Shown here in pieces: positions 1 to 8,130 of a DNA stretch of 64,000 nt. The stretch comes from Pseudomonas sp. G34. Lineage in GTDB: Bacteria; Pseudomonadota; Gammaproteobacteria; Pseudomonadales; Pseudomonadaceae. The DNA lies in contig NZ_JAVHZV010000001.1 in NCBI RefSeq assembly GCF_031119625.1, forward strand, positions 1-64,000. The letters are read 5' to 3'. Within the stretch, counting starts at the first letter, position 1. Every line of letters starts with the position of its first letter. A program made the translations under genes and the position numbers. The notes beneath the pieces were generated by a model. It searched no databases, was not told the origin of the DNA, and was given only the letters and a program-made list of their open reading frames with translations.

Positions 1-138
1 AAAGTGAGGCGCCCGTAAGGGGCGAAACCCGTTAGGCCTGGCAGCGACCAAATGGAGAGTGCCAAGGCATCGGCAGCGGACACTTATTTGCCAGTCCAGT
101 GTCAAGCGTATCCTCCCCGGGAAAATGCGATGAACCAT
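1..138. other. Unassigned leader stretch at window edge
   Basis: No convincing gene: the plus-strand frame that ends at the TAA at 139-141 opens only after an in-frame stop at 16-18 and encodes about 30 unremarkable residues. The stretch contains short GC-rich self-complementary pieces (for example around 8-26) and is followed directly by a strong terminator, so it may be the 3' part of a transcript, coding or structured, that begins outside the window. I could not match it to a riboswitch or small RNA family by eye. Confidence 0.3.
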
Positions 139-175
139 TAAAAAGGGGCGCACCGGTGAAGGTGCGCCCCTTTTT
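139..175. terminator. Bidirectional intrinsic terminator
   Basis: A-run, then the arm GGGGCGCACC, a short loop, the arm GGTGCGCCCC and a T-run. It is U-rich when read on either strand, so it can end both the incoming plus-strand transcript and the minus-strand permease gene whose stop codon is at 194. Confidence 0.9.
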
Positions 176-193
176 CTGATCATGGCCGTCCGA

Positions 194-1606
194 TCAGCGA
201 GCGAGCTTCTTCGCCGCGCGCTTGTGCACCAGCACACCGAGTGCCACCACCACGGCAGCCGCTGCGCCGGTGGAGATGACCAGCACCTGGTATTCCTCGA
301 CGAACGCCATGGTCACCAGGGAGCCGACGATGAACAGGATCACCAGGTAGGTCAGCCAGGGGAACAGCCACATTTTCAGGCGGATGTCCTTGCCCTCGGC
401 TTCCAGCTTGCGGCGCATCTTCAGCTGCGAGAAGGCGATCACCAGGTACACCAGCAGGGCGATCATGCCGGTAGTGTTCATCAGGGTGTCGAGCACGTCT
501 TTCGGGCGCAGGGTTTCGTTGAAGTTGATCAACGCCACGAACACCGCCACCGAGCACGAGGCGATGATCGCGAACACCGGCACGCCAGTGCCCGAACGGG
601 TGATTTTCAGGAAGCGCGGCGCATCACCACGGGTGGACAGCGAAAACAGCATGCGCGAGGCGGTGTAGTGGGCCGAGATCATGCAGCTGCTCACCGAGGT
701 CAGCACCACGAAGTTCATCACCAGCTCGGCATAGGGAATGCCCAGCAGCTCCAGGGTGCGGCGGTAGGAGCCGTAGCCGGACTGGGCCATCAGCGGGTCG
801 TTCCAGGGCACCAGGCAGACGATCAGGAAGATCGAGCCGATGTAGAACAGGCACACGCGCCAGACCACCGAGTTGGTCGCCTTGACGATCTGGTTGGCCG
901 GATCCTTGGCTTCCGAGGCAGCGATGGTGACGATCTCGGCGCCGAGGAAGGCGAACATCACGCCGAGAATGGCCACCACCACGGACTCGATGCCGTTGGG
1001 CATGAAGCCCTGGGCGGTCAGGTTGCTGAAGCCGCGTACCTCGCCGGTCGGCCACAGGCTGAGCACGGCCAGGCTGCACACCGCCAGGAAACAGATGATC
1101 GCCACCACCTTGATCAGCGCGAACCAGAACTCGAACTCGCCGTAATGTTTGACGTTGAAGAAGTTGATGCTGATCAGCACCAGGGTGGCCGCCAGAACGA
1201 AGACGTTGACGCTGATCTCCGGGAACCAGCCATTGAGAATGGTGCCCGCCACGTAGGCTTCCCAGGCCATCAGAATGACCCAGAACCACCAGTACAACCA
1301 ACCGATGGTGAAGCCGGCCCAGCGGCCGATGGCGCGCTCGGCGTAGGTGGAAAAAGAGCCGGTGTCCGGCGAGGACGTGGCCATCTCACCGAGCATGCGC
1401 ATGATCAGCACCACCAGGATGCCGCCTGCCAGATAGGCCAGTACCGCTGCCGGCCCGGCGCTGTGGATCACGCTGCCGGAGCCGACGAACAAGGCCCCGC
1501 CGATCACCCCGGCGATGGACATCATGGTGAGGTGCCGGGGCTTCAATGACGCACTGAGCTTGCTCTCAGGCTCCTGCTTTGCCTGTTCGGCTGATACCGC
1601 ATCCAT
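194..1606 (-). CDS. gabP: GABA/amino acid permease, APC family (GabP-like)
   Basis: Inner membrane proton-coupled amino acid importer of the APC superfamily, 470 residues from the chosen start, close to the usual 460-470. About twelve hydrophobic segments are visible. Family signatures include the first-helix run SIAGVIGGALFVGSG, the segment MRMLGEMATSSPDTGSFSTYA, and MGAEIVTIAASEAKDP-like text in the middle (here LGAEIVTIAASEAKDP). The whole protein reads like Escherichia coli GabP, so 4-aminobutyrate is the likely substrate, although related permeases carry proline or aromatic amino acids. The frame extends upstream to 1777, but the ATG at 1606 is preceded by GAGG at a good distance and gives the family-length protein. 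A sigma-54-like site lies at 1931-1946. Single gene. Confidence 0.85.
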   Translation of the reverse strand: MDAVSAEQAKQEPESKLSASLKPRHLTMMSIAGVIGGALFVGSGSVIHSAGPAAVLAYLAGGILVVLIMRMLGEMATSSPDTGSFSTYAERAIGRWAGFTIGWLYWWFWVILMAWEAYVAGTILNGWFPEISVNVFVLAATLVLISINFFNVKHYGEFEFWFALIKVVAIICFLAVCSLAVLSLWPTGEVRGFSNLTAQGFMPNGIESVVVAILGVMFAFLGAEIVTIAASEAKDPANQIVKATNSVVWRVCLFYIGSIFLIVCLVPWNDPLMAQSGYGSYRRTLELLGIPYAELVMNFVVLTSVSSCMISAHYTASRMLFSLSTRGDAPRFLKITRSGTGVPVFAIIASCSVAVFVALINFNETLRPKDVLDTLMNTTGMIALLVYLVIAFSQLKMRRKLEAEGKDIRLKMWLFPWLTYLVILFIVGSLVTMAFVEEYQVLVISTGAAAAVVVALGVLVHKRAAKKLAR

Positions 1607-1930
1607 AGAAGGACTACCTCTTATTGATTTTGCTGGAAACAGCCAAGCGGACCGCCCTGCCCGGCAACGATGCGACGGCAGGTTGGCCACAGGCTTCGCT
1701 GTGGTGATCGCTTTCCATGTGAGCGTTTGCGGATCCGGCGAGCCGGTCTCGGGCAACTGTTCCTTGCCGAAATCCATCCGGTTGAATCAGAGAACGGCCC
1801 GCCTCACGCCGTGGCGTCGCGAGCCCTTACCGCAGAGGTGCCCGGCAAAAAACCGCGGCACACCGATTTGAATGTTCGTTTTACTCCACAACCCGCTTGA
1901 ATCCAGGCCCATTGCATGGCGGTTTTCACC

Positions 1931-1946
1931 AGCGAAACTGGTGCCA
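1931..1946 (-). promoter_or_regulatory. Candidate sigma-54 promoter for gabP
   Basis: On the minus strand the sequence TGGCACCAGTTTCGCT has the invariant GG (-24) and GC (-12) ten bases apart, as in the consensus TGGCACG-N4-TTGCA. Transcription would start near 1920, leaving a leader of roughly 310 bases before the permease ATG. RpoN/NtrC control of amino acid uptake is common in Pseudomonas; the assignment here is by motif only. Confidence 0.5.
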
Positions 1947-2194
1947 CCAGAACACGGCAAGCCTTAAAGACAGTGATAAACGGCGATAAATCCGCACCCG
2001 AAAGGCAAATGAAACCCGTTCGTTAAATTCAACGGGGCCGGATGGTAACGGAAAATTTACATTTTGGAATACTCTGCTCGTGCGACGAACAGATGGGTGG
2101 CATCTGGAATAGGCGCCTGCATGCCACCACGGCCGAGCTGTACGGGTGGATAACGTTTCATCCGCTTCACCCATCCACAGCTCCCATTACCGCA

Positions 2195-2306
2195 ATGGTG
2201 GACAAAAAGAGCGTTGTCCACCCTACGAGCTGATAGTCAGAGCAGTAGGATGAGTGAAACCCATCGAATTTGATGGGTTCCACCTACGCGGCCCGCCCCA
2301 TCCTAC
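2195..2306. repeat. GTAGG-bounded intergenic repeats
   Basis: Two neighbouring copies. At 2195-2228 a short palindrome pairs GTGGACAA with TTGTCCAC and ends in CCTACG. At 2245-2306 a longer one begins GTAGGATG, carries the internal arms GAAACCCATC and GATGGGTTCC, and ends CATCCTAC. Relatives occur at 26184-26259, 28461-28485 and 44531-44605. Confidence 0.75.
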
Positions 2307-2371
2307 GAGGCCCGCCTTATTCGAGGTGTTGAGCCAACAAGGCAGGAATGGCCTGCCGGCTGATTACCTTT

Positions 2372-2418
2372 GTGGGAGCGGGCCATGCCCGCGATTCGCG
2401 CGCATGGCGCGCTCCCAC
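2372..2418. repeat. Paired REP-like hairpin
   Basis: The arms GTGGGAGCG and CGCTCCCAC flank GGGCCATGCCC and GCGCATGGCGC. This is the head-to-tail REP pair typical of Pseudomonas intergenic regions. Related copies lie at 28493-28540 and 44643-44665. Confidence 0.75.
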
Positions 2419-2548
2419 AATCGGGTGGGCGGAGCTTCACACGTCCACCGTTTGGCGACGGCACCGATGGATGAGAAGGCCGTCAGCTACGCGTCCAGAT
2501 TCCTCTGCCCGGCTACGAGGAAGCGCCGCCGGCGAAACGTGAGTGGCC

Positions 2549-4495
2549 TTACTTCGACTTCGCCCTTGCGGCGCCAGCGCCTGCGCGTTTGGCCGGCGCG
2601 CCTTTGCGCGGGGCGCCCTTGCGCTTGCCCTTCCACGCCGGCTTGCCAGCTGGCGGCGGACCACTGATGGTCAGTTGCAGCCCCCGGCAGCGTTCGATCT
2701 GCTTGCCCATCCAGGCCGACTGCTTGGCGACGAACTCGTCCAGGGGCATCTCGCCACTCTGCACCATGTCCAGCGCCTGCTCCCAGATTGCCGTGGTGCC
2801 GGGGTCGGCAATCGCCCGCGGCACCGCATCGATCAGGCCGAACGCCGCCGAGGTGGCCGCCAACGCCTTGCCCTGCTTGCTCAGGTAACCGCGGTCGATC
2901 AGCCCCTGGATGATGCCGGCACGAGTGGCTTCGGTGCCGATGCCGGTGGTGTCCTTGAGCTTCTGCTTGAGCAGCGGATCCTCGACCAGCCGCGCGACGT
3001 TCTTCATCGCCTGGATCAGGTCGCCCTCGGTAAACGGCTTGGGCGGTTGGGTGAATTGATCCTTGAGGGTCACCTCGCGGATCGCGCACCGCTGGCCTTC
3101 GCGCAATACCGGCAGCGCCTGGGGCACCGGCGCCTCGCGCCCCTTGGCAGGCGCCAGGGCTTCGGGCAGTGCGCGCTTCCAGCCGGGCTCGACGATCTGC
3201 TTGCCGACGGCGCGCAGGCTGTGGCCGGCGCAAGCGAAATCCGCCTGGGTGCGATCGTATTCATGGTTGGGCAGGAACTGCGCCAGGTAGCGGGCGCGGA
3301 TCAGCTCGTATACGGCACGCGGGCGCCCACTCAGGCGCGTCAGGCCAGCGGCTGCCAGGGTCGGGATGATGCCGTGGTGCGCGCTGACCTTGGCATCGTT
3401 CCAGGCCCGCGAACGGCGCCCGGCCTGGGTATGCGCCAGCACCTCGCGCAAACCTGGATCGGCCAGCCCCAGCGCAGCCAGAATGGCCGGTGCTTCGGCA
3501 TGCTGACTCAGCGGCAGGTAGCCGCAATCGCTGCGCGGGTAGGTGATCAGCTTGTCGGTCTCGTAAAGCTTCTGGGCGATATCCAGGGTTTCCTGGGCGC
3601 CCAGGCCAAGCTTCTTCGAGCACACCTGCTGCAGGGTGCCGAGATCGAACAACAGCGGCGGCGCCTCCCTCATGCGTTCGGTCTTCAATTTTTCCAGCAC
3701 GGCATGCTCGGCGCCCTGCATGGCCTCGGCGGCGCGCTGCGCCACCGCTTGCTTCAGGCAACGGCCCTGCTCATCACAGTCGTCCTGAGGCGCACGCCAC
3801 TGGGCGGTGAACGGCGTGCCGTTGCCATCGAGCGTCACGTCGATGGCCCAGAACGGCACTGGCACGAAATCGGCGATGCTGCGGTCACGGTCCACCACCA
3901 GGCGCAGGGTCGGCGTCTGCACGCGGCCGACCGGCAGCACGCCCTGGTAGCCGGACTTGCGCCCGAGCAAGGTGAACAGGCGGCTCATGTTCATGCCGAT
4001 CAACCAGTCGGCCCGCGAACGGCCGAGTGCCGACTGATAGAGGTTGTAGGTGCTGGCGCCGGGCTTGAGCGCGGCCAGGGCCTTGCGGATCGAGGCGTCG
4101 TCCAGCGCCGACAGCCACAGGCGCTGGATCGGCCCGCGGTAACGGCAATGCTCGAGCAGTTCGCGGGCGATCATCTCGCCCTCACGGTCGGCATCGGTGG
4201 CGATCACCAGTTCGCCGGCTTCGCCAAGCAGCCGCTTGACCGCCTTGAACTGGGCGGCGGTCTTGGGCTTGATGCGCATCTTCCATTGCTGCGGCACGAT
4301 GGGCAGATCGTCCAGCACCCAGCGCTTGTAGCGCGCGTCGTAGGCATCCGGCGGCGCCGTCTCGAGCAGATGGCCGATGCACCAGGTCACCGTCACGCCG
4401 TTGCCCAGCCAGCAACCGTCGCCGCGCCGCGTGGCCCCGAGCACGCTGGCAATGTCTTTGGCTTGCGAGGGCTTTTCGCAGAGAAACAGGCGCAT
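2549..4495 (-). CDS. topB: DNA topoisomerase III
   Basis: Type IA topoisomerase of 648 residues (E. coli TopB 653). It relaxes and decatenates DNA by single-strand passage, acting at replication and recombination intermediates. The N-terminus MRLFLCEKPSQAKDIASVLG is the Toprim start, followed by the acidic motif ATDADREGE (Mg2+ binding). The transesterifying tyrosine is in ITYPRSDCGYLP, about residue 319. The C-terminus is a Lys/Arg/Ala/Gly-rich basic tail, probably a nucleic acid contact. The start at 4495 is chosen because the homologous N-terminus begins there; the frame stays open upstream to 4753 but there it lies antisense to xseB. A LexA-like box lies 37-56 bases upstream of the start. 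Confidence 0.95.
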   Translation of the reverse strand: MRLFLCEKPSQAKDIASVLGATRRGDGCWLGNGVTVTWCIGHLLETAPPDAYDARYKRWVLDDLPIVPQQWKMRIKPKTAAQFKAVKRLLGEAGELVIATDADREGEMIARELLEHCRYRGPIQRLWLSALDDASIRKALAALKPGASTYNLYQSALGRSRADWLIGMNMSRLFTLLGRKSGYQGVLPVGRVQTPTLRLVVDRDRSIADFVPVPFWAIDVTLDGNGTPFTAQWRAPQDDCDEQGRCLKQAVAQRAAEAMQGAEHAVLEKLKTERMREAPPLLFDLGTLQQVCSKKLGLGAQETLDIAQKLYETDKLITYPRSDCGYLPLSQHAEAPAILAALGLADPGLREVLAHTQAGRRSRAWNDAKVSAHHGIIPTLAAAGLTRLSGRPRAVYELIRARYLAQFLPNHEYDRTQADFACAGHSLRAVGKQIVEPGWKRALPEALAPAKGREAPVPQALPVLREGQRCAIREVTLKDQFTQPPKPFTEGDLIQAMKNVARLVEDPLLKQKLKDTTGIGTEATRAGIIQGLIDRGYLSKQGKALAATSAAFGLIDAVPRAIADPGTTAIWEQALDMVQSGEMPLDEFVAKQSAWMGKQIERCRGLQLTISGPPPAGKPAWKGKRKGAPRKGAPAKRAGAGAARAKSK

Positions 4496-4531
4496 CAGGT
4501 CTGGCCACCAGGAAATGAATACCGACAAGAA

Positions 4532-4551
4532 TACTGTATATCCATACAAAT
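4532..4551 (-). promoter_or_regulatory. LexA-like SOS box upstream of topB
   Basis: The plus strand reads TACTGTATATCCATACAAAT. The core CTG-N10-CAA differs from the consensus CTG-N10-CAG at one position, and the AT-rich centre TATATCCATA matches the usual TATATAHATA closely. It sits between the divergent genes topB and xseB, nearer to topB. Known: LexA represses genes bearing CTGT-N8-ACAG. Inferred: topB is DNA-damage inducible here. Confidence 0.5.
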
Positions 4552-4633
4552 CGCCTGCCCGAGGTGATTTGCTCGCGGCAAAGCCCTCTGCTAGTGTCGC
4601 GGCGACCGCGAACCCGCCTGAGACCTGCTGACC

Positions 4634-4876
4634 ATGGCCCGCAAGAAAGCCGCGCTCGATTTCGAGCAATCCCTGACCGAGCTGCAAACCCTCGTCGAGC
4701 GCCTGGAGAATGGCGAGCTGTCGCTGGAGGAGTCGCTGAGCGCCTTCGAGCAAGGCATCGGCCTGACCCGCGAATGCCAGGCCGCGCTGACCCAGGCCGA
4801 GCAGAAAGTACAGATCCTCCTGGAGCGCGATGGCGCCCTGGAAGCCGCGCCGTTCGAAACGGACGAACCGCTATGA
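4634..4876 (+). CDS. xseB: Exodeoxyribonuclease VII small subunit
   Basis: 80-residue XseB, which joins XseA to form exonuclease VII, a single-strand-specific nuclease in the cytoplasm. The segment [20 protein letters not shown] followed by [16 protein letters not shown] is the family signature, predicted as two helices. Its stop overlaps the ispA start (ATGA), so the two are probably translationally coupled, the usual xseB-ispA-dxs arrangement. xseA is not in the window. Confidence 0.95.
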   Translation: MARKKAALDFEQSLTELQTLVERLENGELSLEESLSAFEQGIGLTRECQAALTQAEQKVQILLERDGALEAAPFETDEPL

Positions 4877-5760
4877 TCGCCGCCTACCAGGCGCGCTGCC
4901 AGAAACAGGTCGACGCCGCCCTCGAGCCGCTGTTCACGGCCCCGCGCGCCGAGCTCGAACGCCTGTATGCAGCCATGCGCTACAGCGTGTTCAACGGTGG
5001 CAAGCGCGTGCGCCCGCTGCTCGCCTATGCGGCCTGCGAGGCCCTCGGCGGCAGCGCGCAGCAAGCCGATGGCGCGGCCTGCGCAGTGGAACTGATCCAC
5101 GCCTATTCGCTGGTGCACGACGACCTGCCGGCGATGGACGATGACGACCTGCGCCGCGGCCAGCCGACCACTCACATCGCCTTCGACGACGCCACCGCCA
5201 TCCTCGCCGGCGATGGCTTGCAGAGCCTGGCCTTCGCGGTGCTGGCCAGCACGGAGCACAACCCGCAGAGCGCCGAGATTCGCCTGAGCATGTTCCAGGC
5301 CCTGGCCCATGCCGCTGGCCCGGCCGGCATGGTCGGCGGCCAGGCCATCGACCTCGGTTCGGTGGGCCAGCAGCTGCAGCAACCGGCGCTGGAAACCATG
5401 CACCGGCACAAGACCGGCGCGCTGATCGAAGCCAGCGTGCGCCTCGGCGCCCTGGCCAGCGGCCGCGCCGACGAGCAAACCCTGGCGGCACTGAGCACCT
5501 ACGCCCGCGCCGTCGGCCTGGCCTTCCAGGTGCAGGACGACATTCTCGACGTGGAAAGCGATACCGCGACCCTGGGCAAGACCCAGGGCAAGGATCAGGC
5601 GAACGACAAACCCACCTACCCTGCCCTGCTCGGCCTGGCCAGCGCCAAGGCCTACGCCCTGGAACTGCGCGACCAGGCGCTGCACGCGCTGCAGCCATTC
5701 GGCGAGGCCGCCGAGCCGCTGCGCGAGTTGGCGCGTTATATCGTCGAACGGCGTAACTGA
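4873..5760 (+). CDS. ispA: Farnesyl diphosphate synthase
   Basis: 295-residue trans-prenyltransferase that condenses dimethylallyl or geranyl diphosphate with isopentenyl diphosphate to make farnesyl diphosphate, precursor of quinone side chains and undecaprenyl phosphate. The first aspartate-rich motif is seen in [16 protein letters not shown] and the second in [20 protein letters not shown] near residue 40 binds the diphosphate. The ATG overlaps the xseB stop by four bases. dxs follows after a 117-base gap and supplies the same pathway. Confidence 0.95.
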   Translation: MIAAYQARCQKQVDAALEPLFTAPRAELERLYAAMRYSVFNGGKRVRPLLAYAACEALGGSAQQADGAACAVELIHAYSLVHDDLPAMDDDDLRRGQPTTHIAFDDATAILAGDGLQSLAFAVLASTEHNPQSAEIRLSMFQALAHAAGPAGMVGGQAIDLGSVGQQLQQPALETMHRHKTGALIEASVRLGALASGRADEQTLAALSTYARAVGLAFQVQDDILDVESDTATLGKTQGKDQANDKPTYPALLGLASAKAYALELRDQALHALQPFGEAAEPLRELARYIVERRN

Positions 5761-5877
5761 ACCGCTGTCTATCTGACATCGCTGCTGCGGCAACCACGCC
5801 CAAGTCCTCCCTTGGGCTAGGCTCATCGCATCAGGTAGACTGCCCCACTATTTTGAATTCTTATAACGACTCGCCTG

Positions 5878-7779
5878 ATGCCGACGACTTTCCACGAGAT
5901 TCCCCGCGAACGCCCGCTGACGCCGCTGCTCGACCGTGCCAACACGCCGGATGAGCTGCGCCGCCTTGGCGAGGCCGAGCTGGAGACCCTGGCGGATGAA
6001 CTGCGCCAGTACCTGCTGTACACGGTCGGGCAGACCGGCGGGCATTTCGGTGCCGGCCTCGGGGTGATCGAACTGACCGTTGCCCTGCACTACGTCTTCG
6101 ACACGCCGGACGACCGCCTGGTGTGGGACGTCGGCCACCAGGCCTACCCACACAAGATTCTTACCGGCCGCCGCGAGCGCATGGGCAGCCTGCGCCAGAA
6201 GGATGGCATCGCCGCCTTCCCGCGCCGTTCGGAAAGCGAGTACGACACCTTTGGTGTGGGCCACTCCAGCACCTCGATCAGCGCCGCACTGGGCATGGCC
6301 ATCGCCGCCCAGCGCCAGGGCAGCAAGCGCAAATCGGTGGCGGTGATCGGCGACGGCGCGCTGACCGCCGGCATGGCCTTCGAGGCGCTCAACCACGCGG
6401 CTGACGTGAAAGCCAACATGCTCGTGGTGCTCAACGACAACGACATGTCGATCTCCAAGAACGTCGGCGGGCTGTCCAACTACCTGGCCAAGATTCTCTC
6501 CAGCCGCACCTACGCCAACGTGCGCGAGGGCAGCAAGAAGGTGCTGTCCAAGCTGCCCGGCGCCTGGGAAATCGCCCGCAAGACCGAAGAGCACGCCAAG
6601 GGCATGCTGGTCTCCGGCACCATGTTCGAAGAGCTGGGCTGGAACTACATCGGCCCCATCGACGGCCACGACCTGCCGACCCTGCTGGCCACCCTGCGCA
6701 ACATGCGCGACCTGGAGGGTTTGCAGTTCCTCCACGTGGTCACCAAGAAGGGCAAGGGCTTCGCGCCGGCCGAGGTCGACCCGATCGTCTACCACGCCAT
6801 CACCAAGCTGGAGCCGATCAACGCGCCCGCCAAGGTGAAGAAGCCGTCGGGGCCGAAATACTCCAGCGTATTCGGCCAATGGCTGTGCGAGATGGCCGCC
6901 CACGACGAGCGGCTGATGGCGATCACCCCGGCGATGAAGGAAGGCTCCGACCTGGTGGCGTTCAGCGAGCAGTACGCGGACCGCTACTTCGACGTGGCCA
7001 TCGCCGAACAGCACGCGGTGACGCTGGCCGCCGGCATGGCCTGCGAAGGCGCCAAGCCGGTGGTGGCGATCTACTCGACCTTCCTGCAGCGCGCCTACGA
7101 CCAGTTGATCCACGACGTCGCGGTGCAAAACCTCGACGTGCTGTTCGCCATCGACCGCGCCGGCCTGGTCGGCGAAGACGGCCCGACCCACGCGGGCAGC
7201 TTCGACCTTTCCTACCTGCGCTGCATCCCCGGCATGCTGATCATGACGCCGAGCGATGAAAACGAGCTGCACCACATGCTCACCACCGGTTACCAGTTCA
7301 CGGGCCCGGCGGCAGTGCGCTACCCGCGCGGCAGTGGCCCGAACTCACCCATCGACCGCGAACTGACGCCACTGCCGATCGGCAAGGGCATAGTACGCCG
7401 GCAAGGCAAGGGCGTTGCCCTGCTGGTATTTGGCGTGCAACTGGCCGAAGCCCTGCGCGTTGGCGAAACGCTGGACGCCACGGTGGTCGACATGCGCTTC
7501 GTCAAACCCCTCGATGAAGCGCTGGTCAGCGAACTGGCCGCGAGCCACGACCTGCTGGTGACCATCGAGGAGAACAGCGTGATGGGCGGCGCCGGCAGCG
7601 CCGTCAGCGAGTTCCTCGCAGGCGCAGGCACCCTCAAACCGATGCTGCACCTGGGCCTGCCCGACAGCTACGTGGAGCATGCCCGCCCCGACCAGATGCT
7701 CGCCGAGTGCGGTTTGGACGAAGCGGGCATCGAAGCGGCCGTGCGCCAACGTCTTGAAAAAGGCTCAAGCAAAGCCTGA
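5878..7779 (+). CDS. dxs: 1-deoxy-D-xylulose-5-phosphate synthase
   Basis: 633-residue thiamine diphosphate enzyme that condenses pyruvate with glyceraldehyde 3-phosphate, the first step of the MEP isoprenoid pathway. The ThDP motif runs from [15 protein letters not shown] to [10 protein letters not shown]. The GHSSTSIS and [12 protein letters not shown] segments and the transketolase pyrimidine domain with [13 protein letters not shown] are all intact. The length matches the family (E. coli 620). It follows ispA in the same direction and may be co-transcribed or use a promoter in the 117-base gap. Confidence 0.97.
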   Translation: MPTTFHEIPRERPLTPLLDRANTPDELRRLGEAELETLADELRQYLLYTVGQTGGHFGAGLGVIELTVALHYVFDTPDDRLVWDVGHQAYPHKILTGRRERMGSLRQKDGIAAFPRRSESEYDTFGVGHSSTSISAALGMAIAAQRQGSKRKSVAVIGDGALTAGMAFEALNHAADVKANMLVVLNDNDMSISKNVGGLSNYLAKILSSRTYANVREGSKKVLSKLPGAWEIARKTEEHAKGMLVSGTMFEELGWNYIGPIDGHDLPTLLATLRNMRDLEGLQFLHVVTKKGKGFAPAEVDPIVYHAITKLEPINAPAKVKKPSGPKYSSVFGQWLCEMAAHDERLMAITPAMKEGSDLVAFSEQYADRYFDVAIAEQHAVTLAAGMACEGAKPVVAIYSTFLQRAYDQLIHDVAVQNLDVLFAIDRAGLVGEDGPTHAGSFDLSYLRCIPGMLIMTPSDENELHHMLTTGYQFTGPAAVRYPRGSGPNSPIDRELTPLPIGKGIVRRQGKGVALLVFGVQLAEALRVGETLDATVVDMRFVKPLDEALVSELAASHDLLVTIEENSVMGGAGSAVSEFLAGAGTLKPMLHLGLPDSYVEHARPDQMLAECGLDEAGIEAAVRQRLEKGSSKA

Positions 7780-7831
7780 CCGACCTGCTTGTGTTTCATG
7801 CAGTCACTCTCTAAGGTACGCCTCGTTCACC

Positions 7832-8030
7832 TCCTGCCAGGTGCACGCGGCGCTGCCATGCCGCGCGTTAAACGGGAAGTCGGTGCGCTCGCTCCGCGCG
7901 CCAGGCCGACGCTGCCCCCGCAACGGTAATCGACCGCAATCAGCCAATTGCACAACCGCTCAACCGCCACTGGGTCTACCGGGAAGGCGAGCGGTTGCAG
8001 GTCGAAAGCCCGGATACCGGCCTTGCAGGA
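7832..8030 (+). ncRNA. Cobalamin (adenosylcobalamin) riboswitch
   Basis: The 199-base element in front of btuB carries the conserved B12 aptamer landmarks: AAACGGGAA near 7870, the B12 box GCTGCCCCCGCAACGGTAA at 7911-7929, and AAAGCCCGGATACCGGCC near 8005-8022. The closing P1 stem can be drawn between TCCTGCCAGG (7832-7841) and CCTTGCAGGA (8021-8030) with one mismatch. Binding of cobalamin would reduce btuB expression. The 100 bases between aptamer and ATG can form alternative pairings (see findings). Confidence 0.93.
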
Positions 8031-8130
8031 CGAGACGCGTGTTGCGGAGGGCACCACCGTCAGGCGTCAGCATGCGCTGCGCTTGTGCTCGCCCTCCTCG
8101 AAAGTCTGCCGACCTGCGAGGACACCCACC

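Larger units (their letters stand above)
1607..2548. other. Long intergenic region with repeats
   Basis: About 940 bases between the permease and topB without a credible gene. It holds the sigma-54-like element at 1931-1946, a GTAGG-bounded repeat at 2245-2306, a related fragment at 2195-2228 and a paired REP hairpin at 2372-2418. Open frames here have no family resemblance, and several run through the repeats. Confidence 0.6.

Noticed and set aside
182..1549. 455-residue plus-strand frame opposite the permease
   Set aside because: His/Gln/Asp-rich composition typical of the antisense of a GC-rich gene; no family resemblance.
2543..4567. 674-residue plus-strand frame across topB
   Set aside because: Antisense of topB with low-complexity His/Gln/Arg composition and no start signal.
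8041..8100. Rho-independent terminator as the btuB riboswitch platform
   Set aside because: The GC helix is not followed by a U tract, so translational rather than transcriptional control is more likely.
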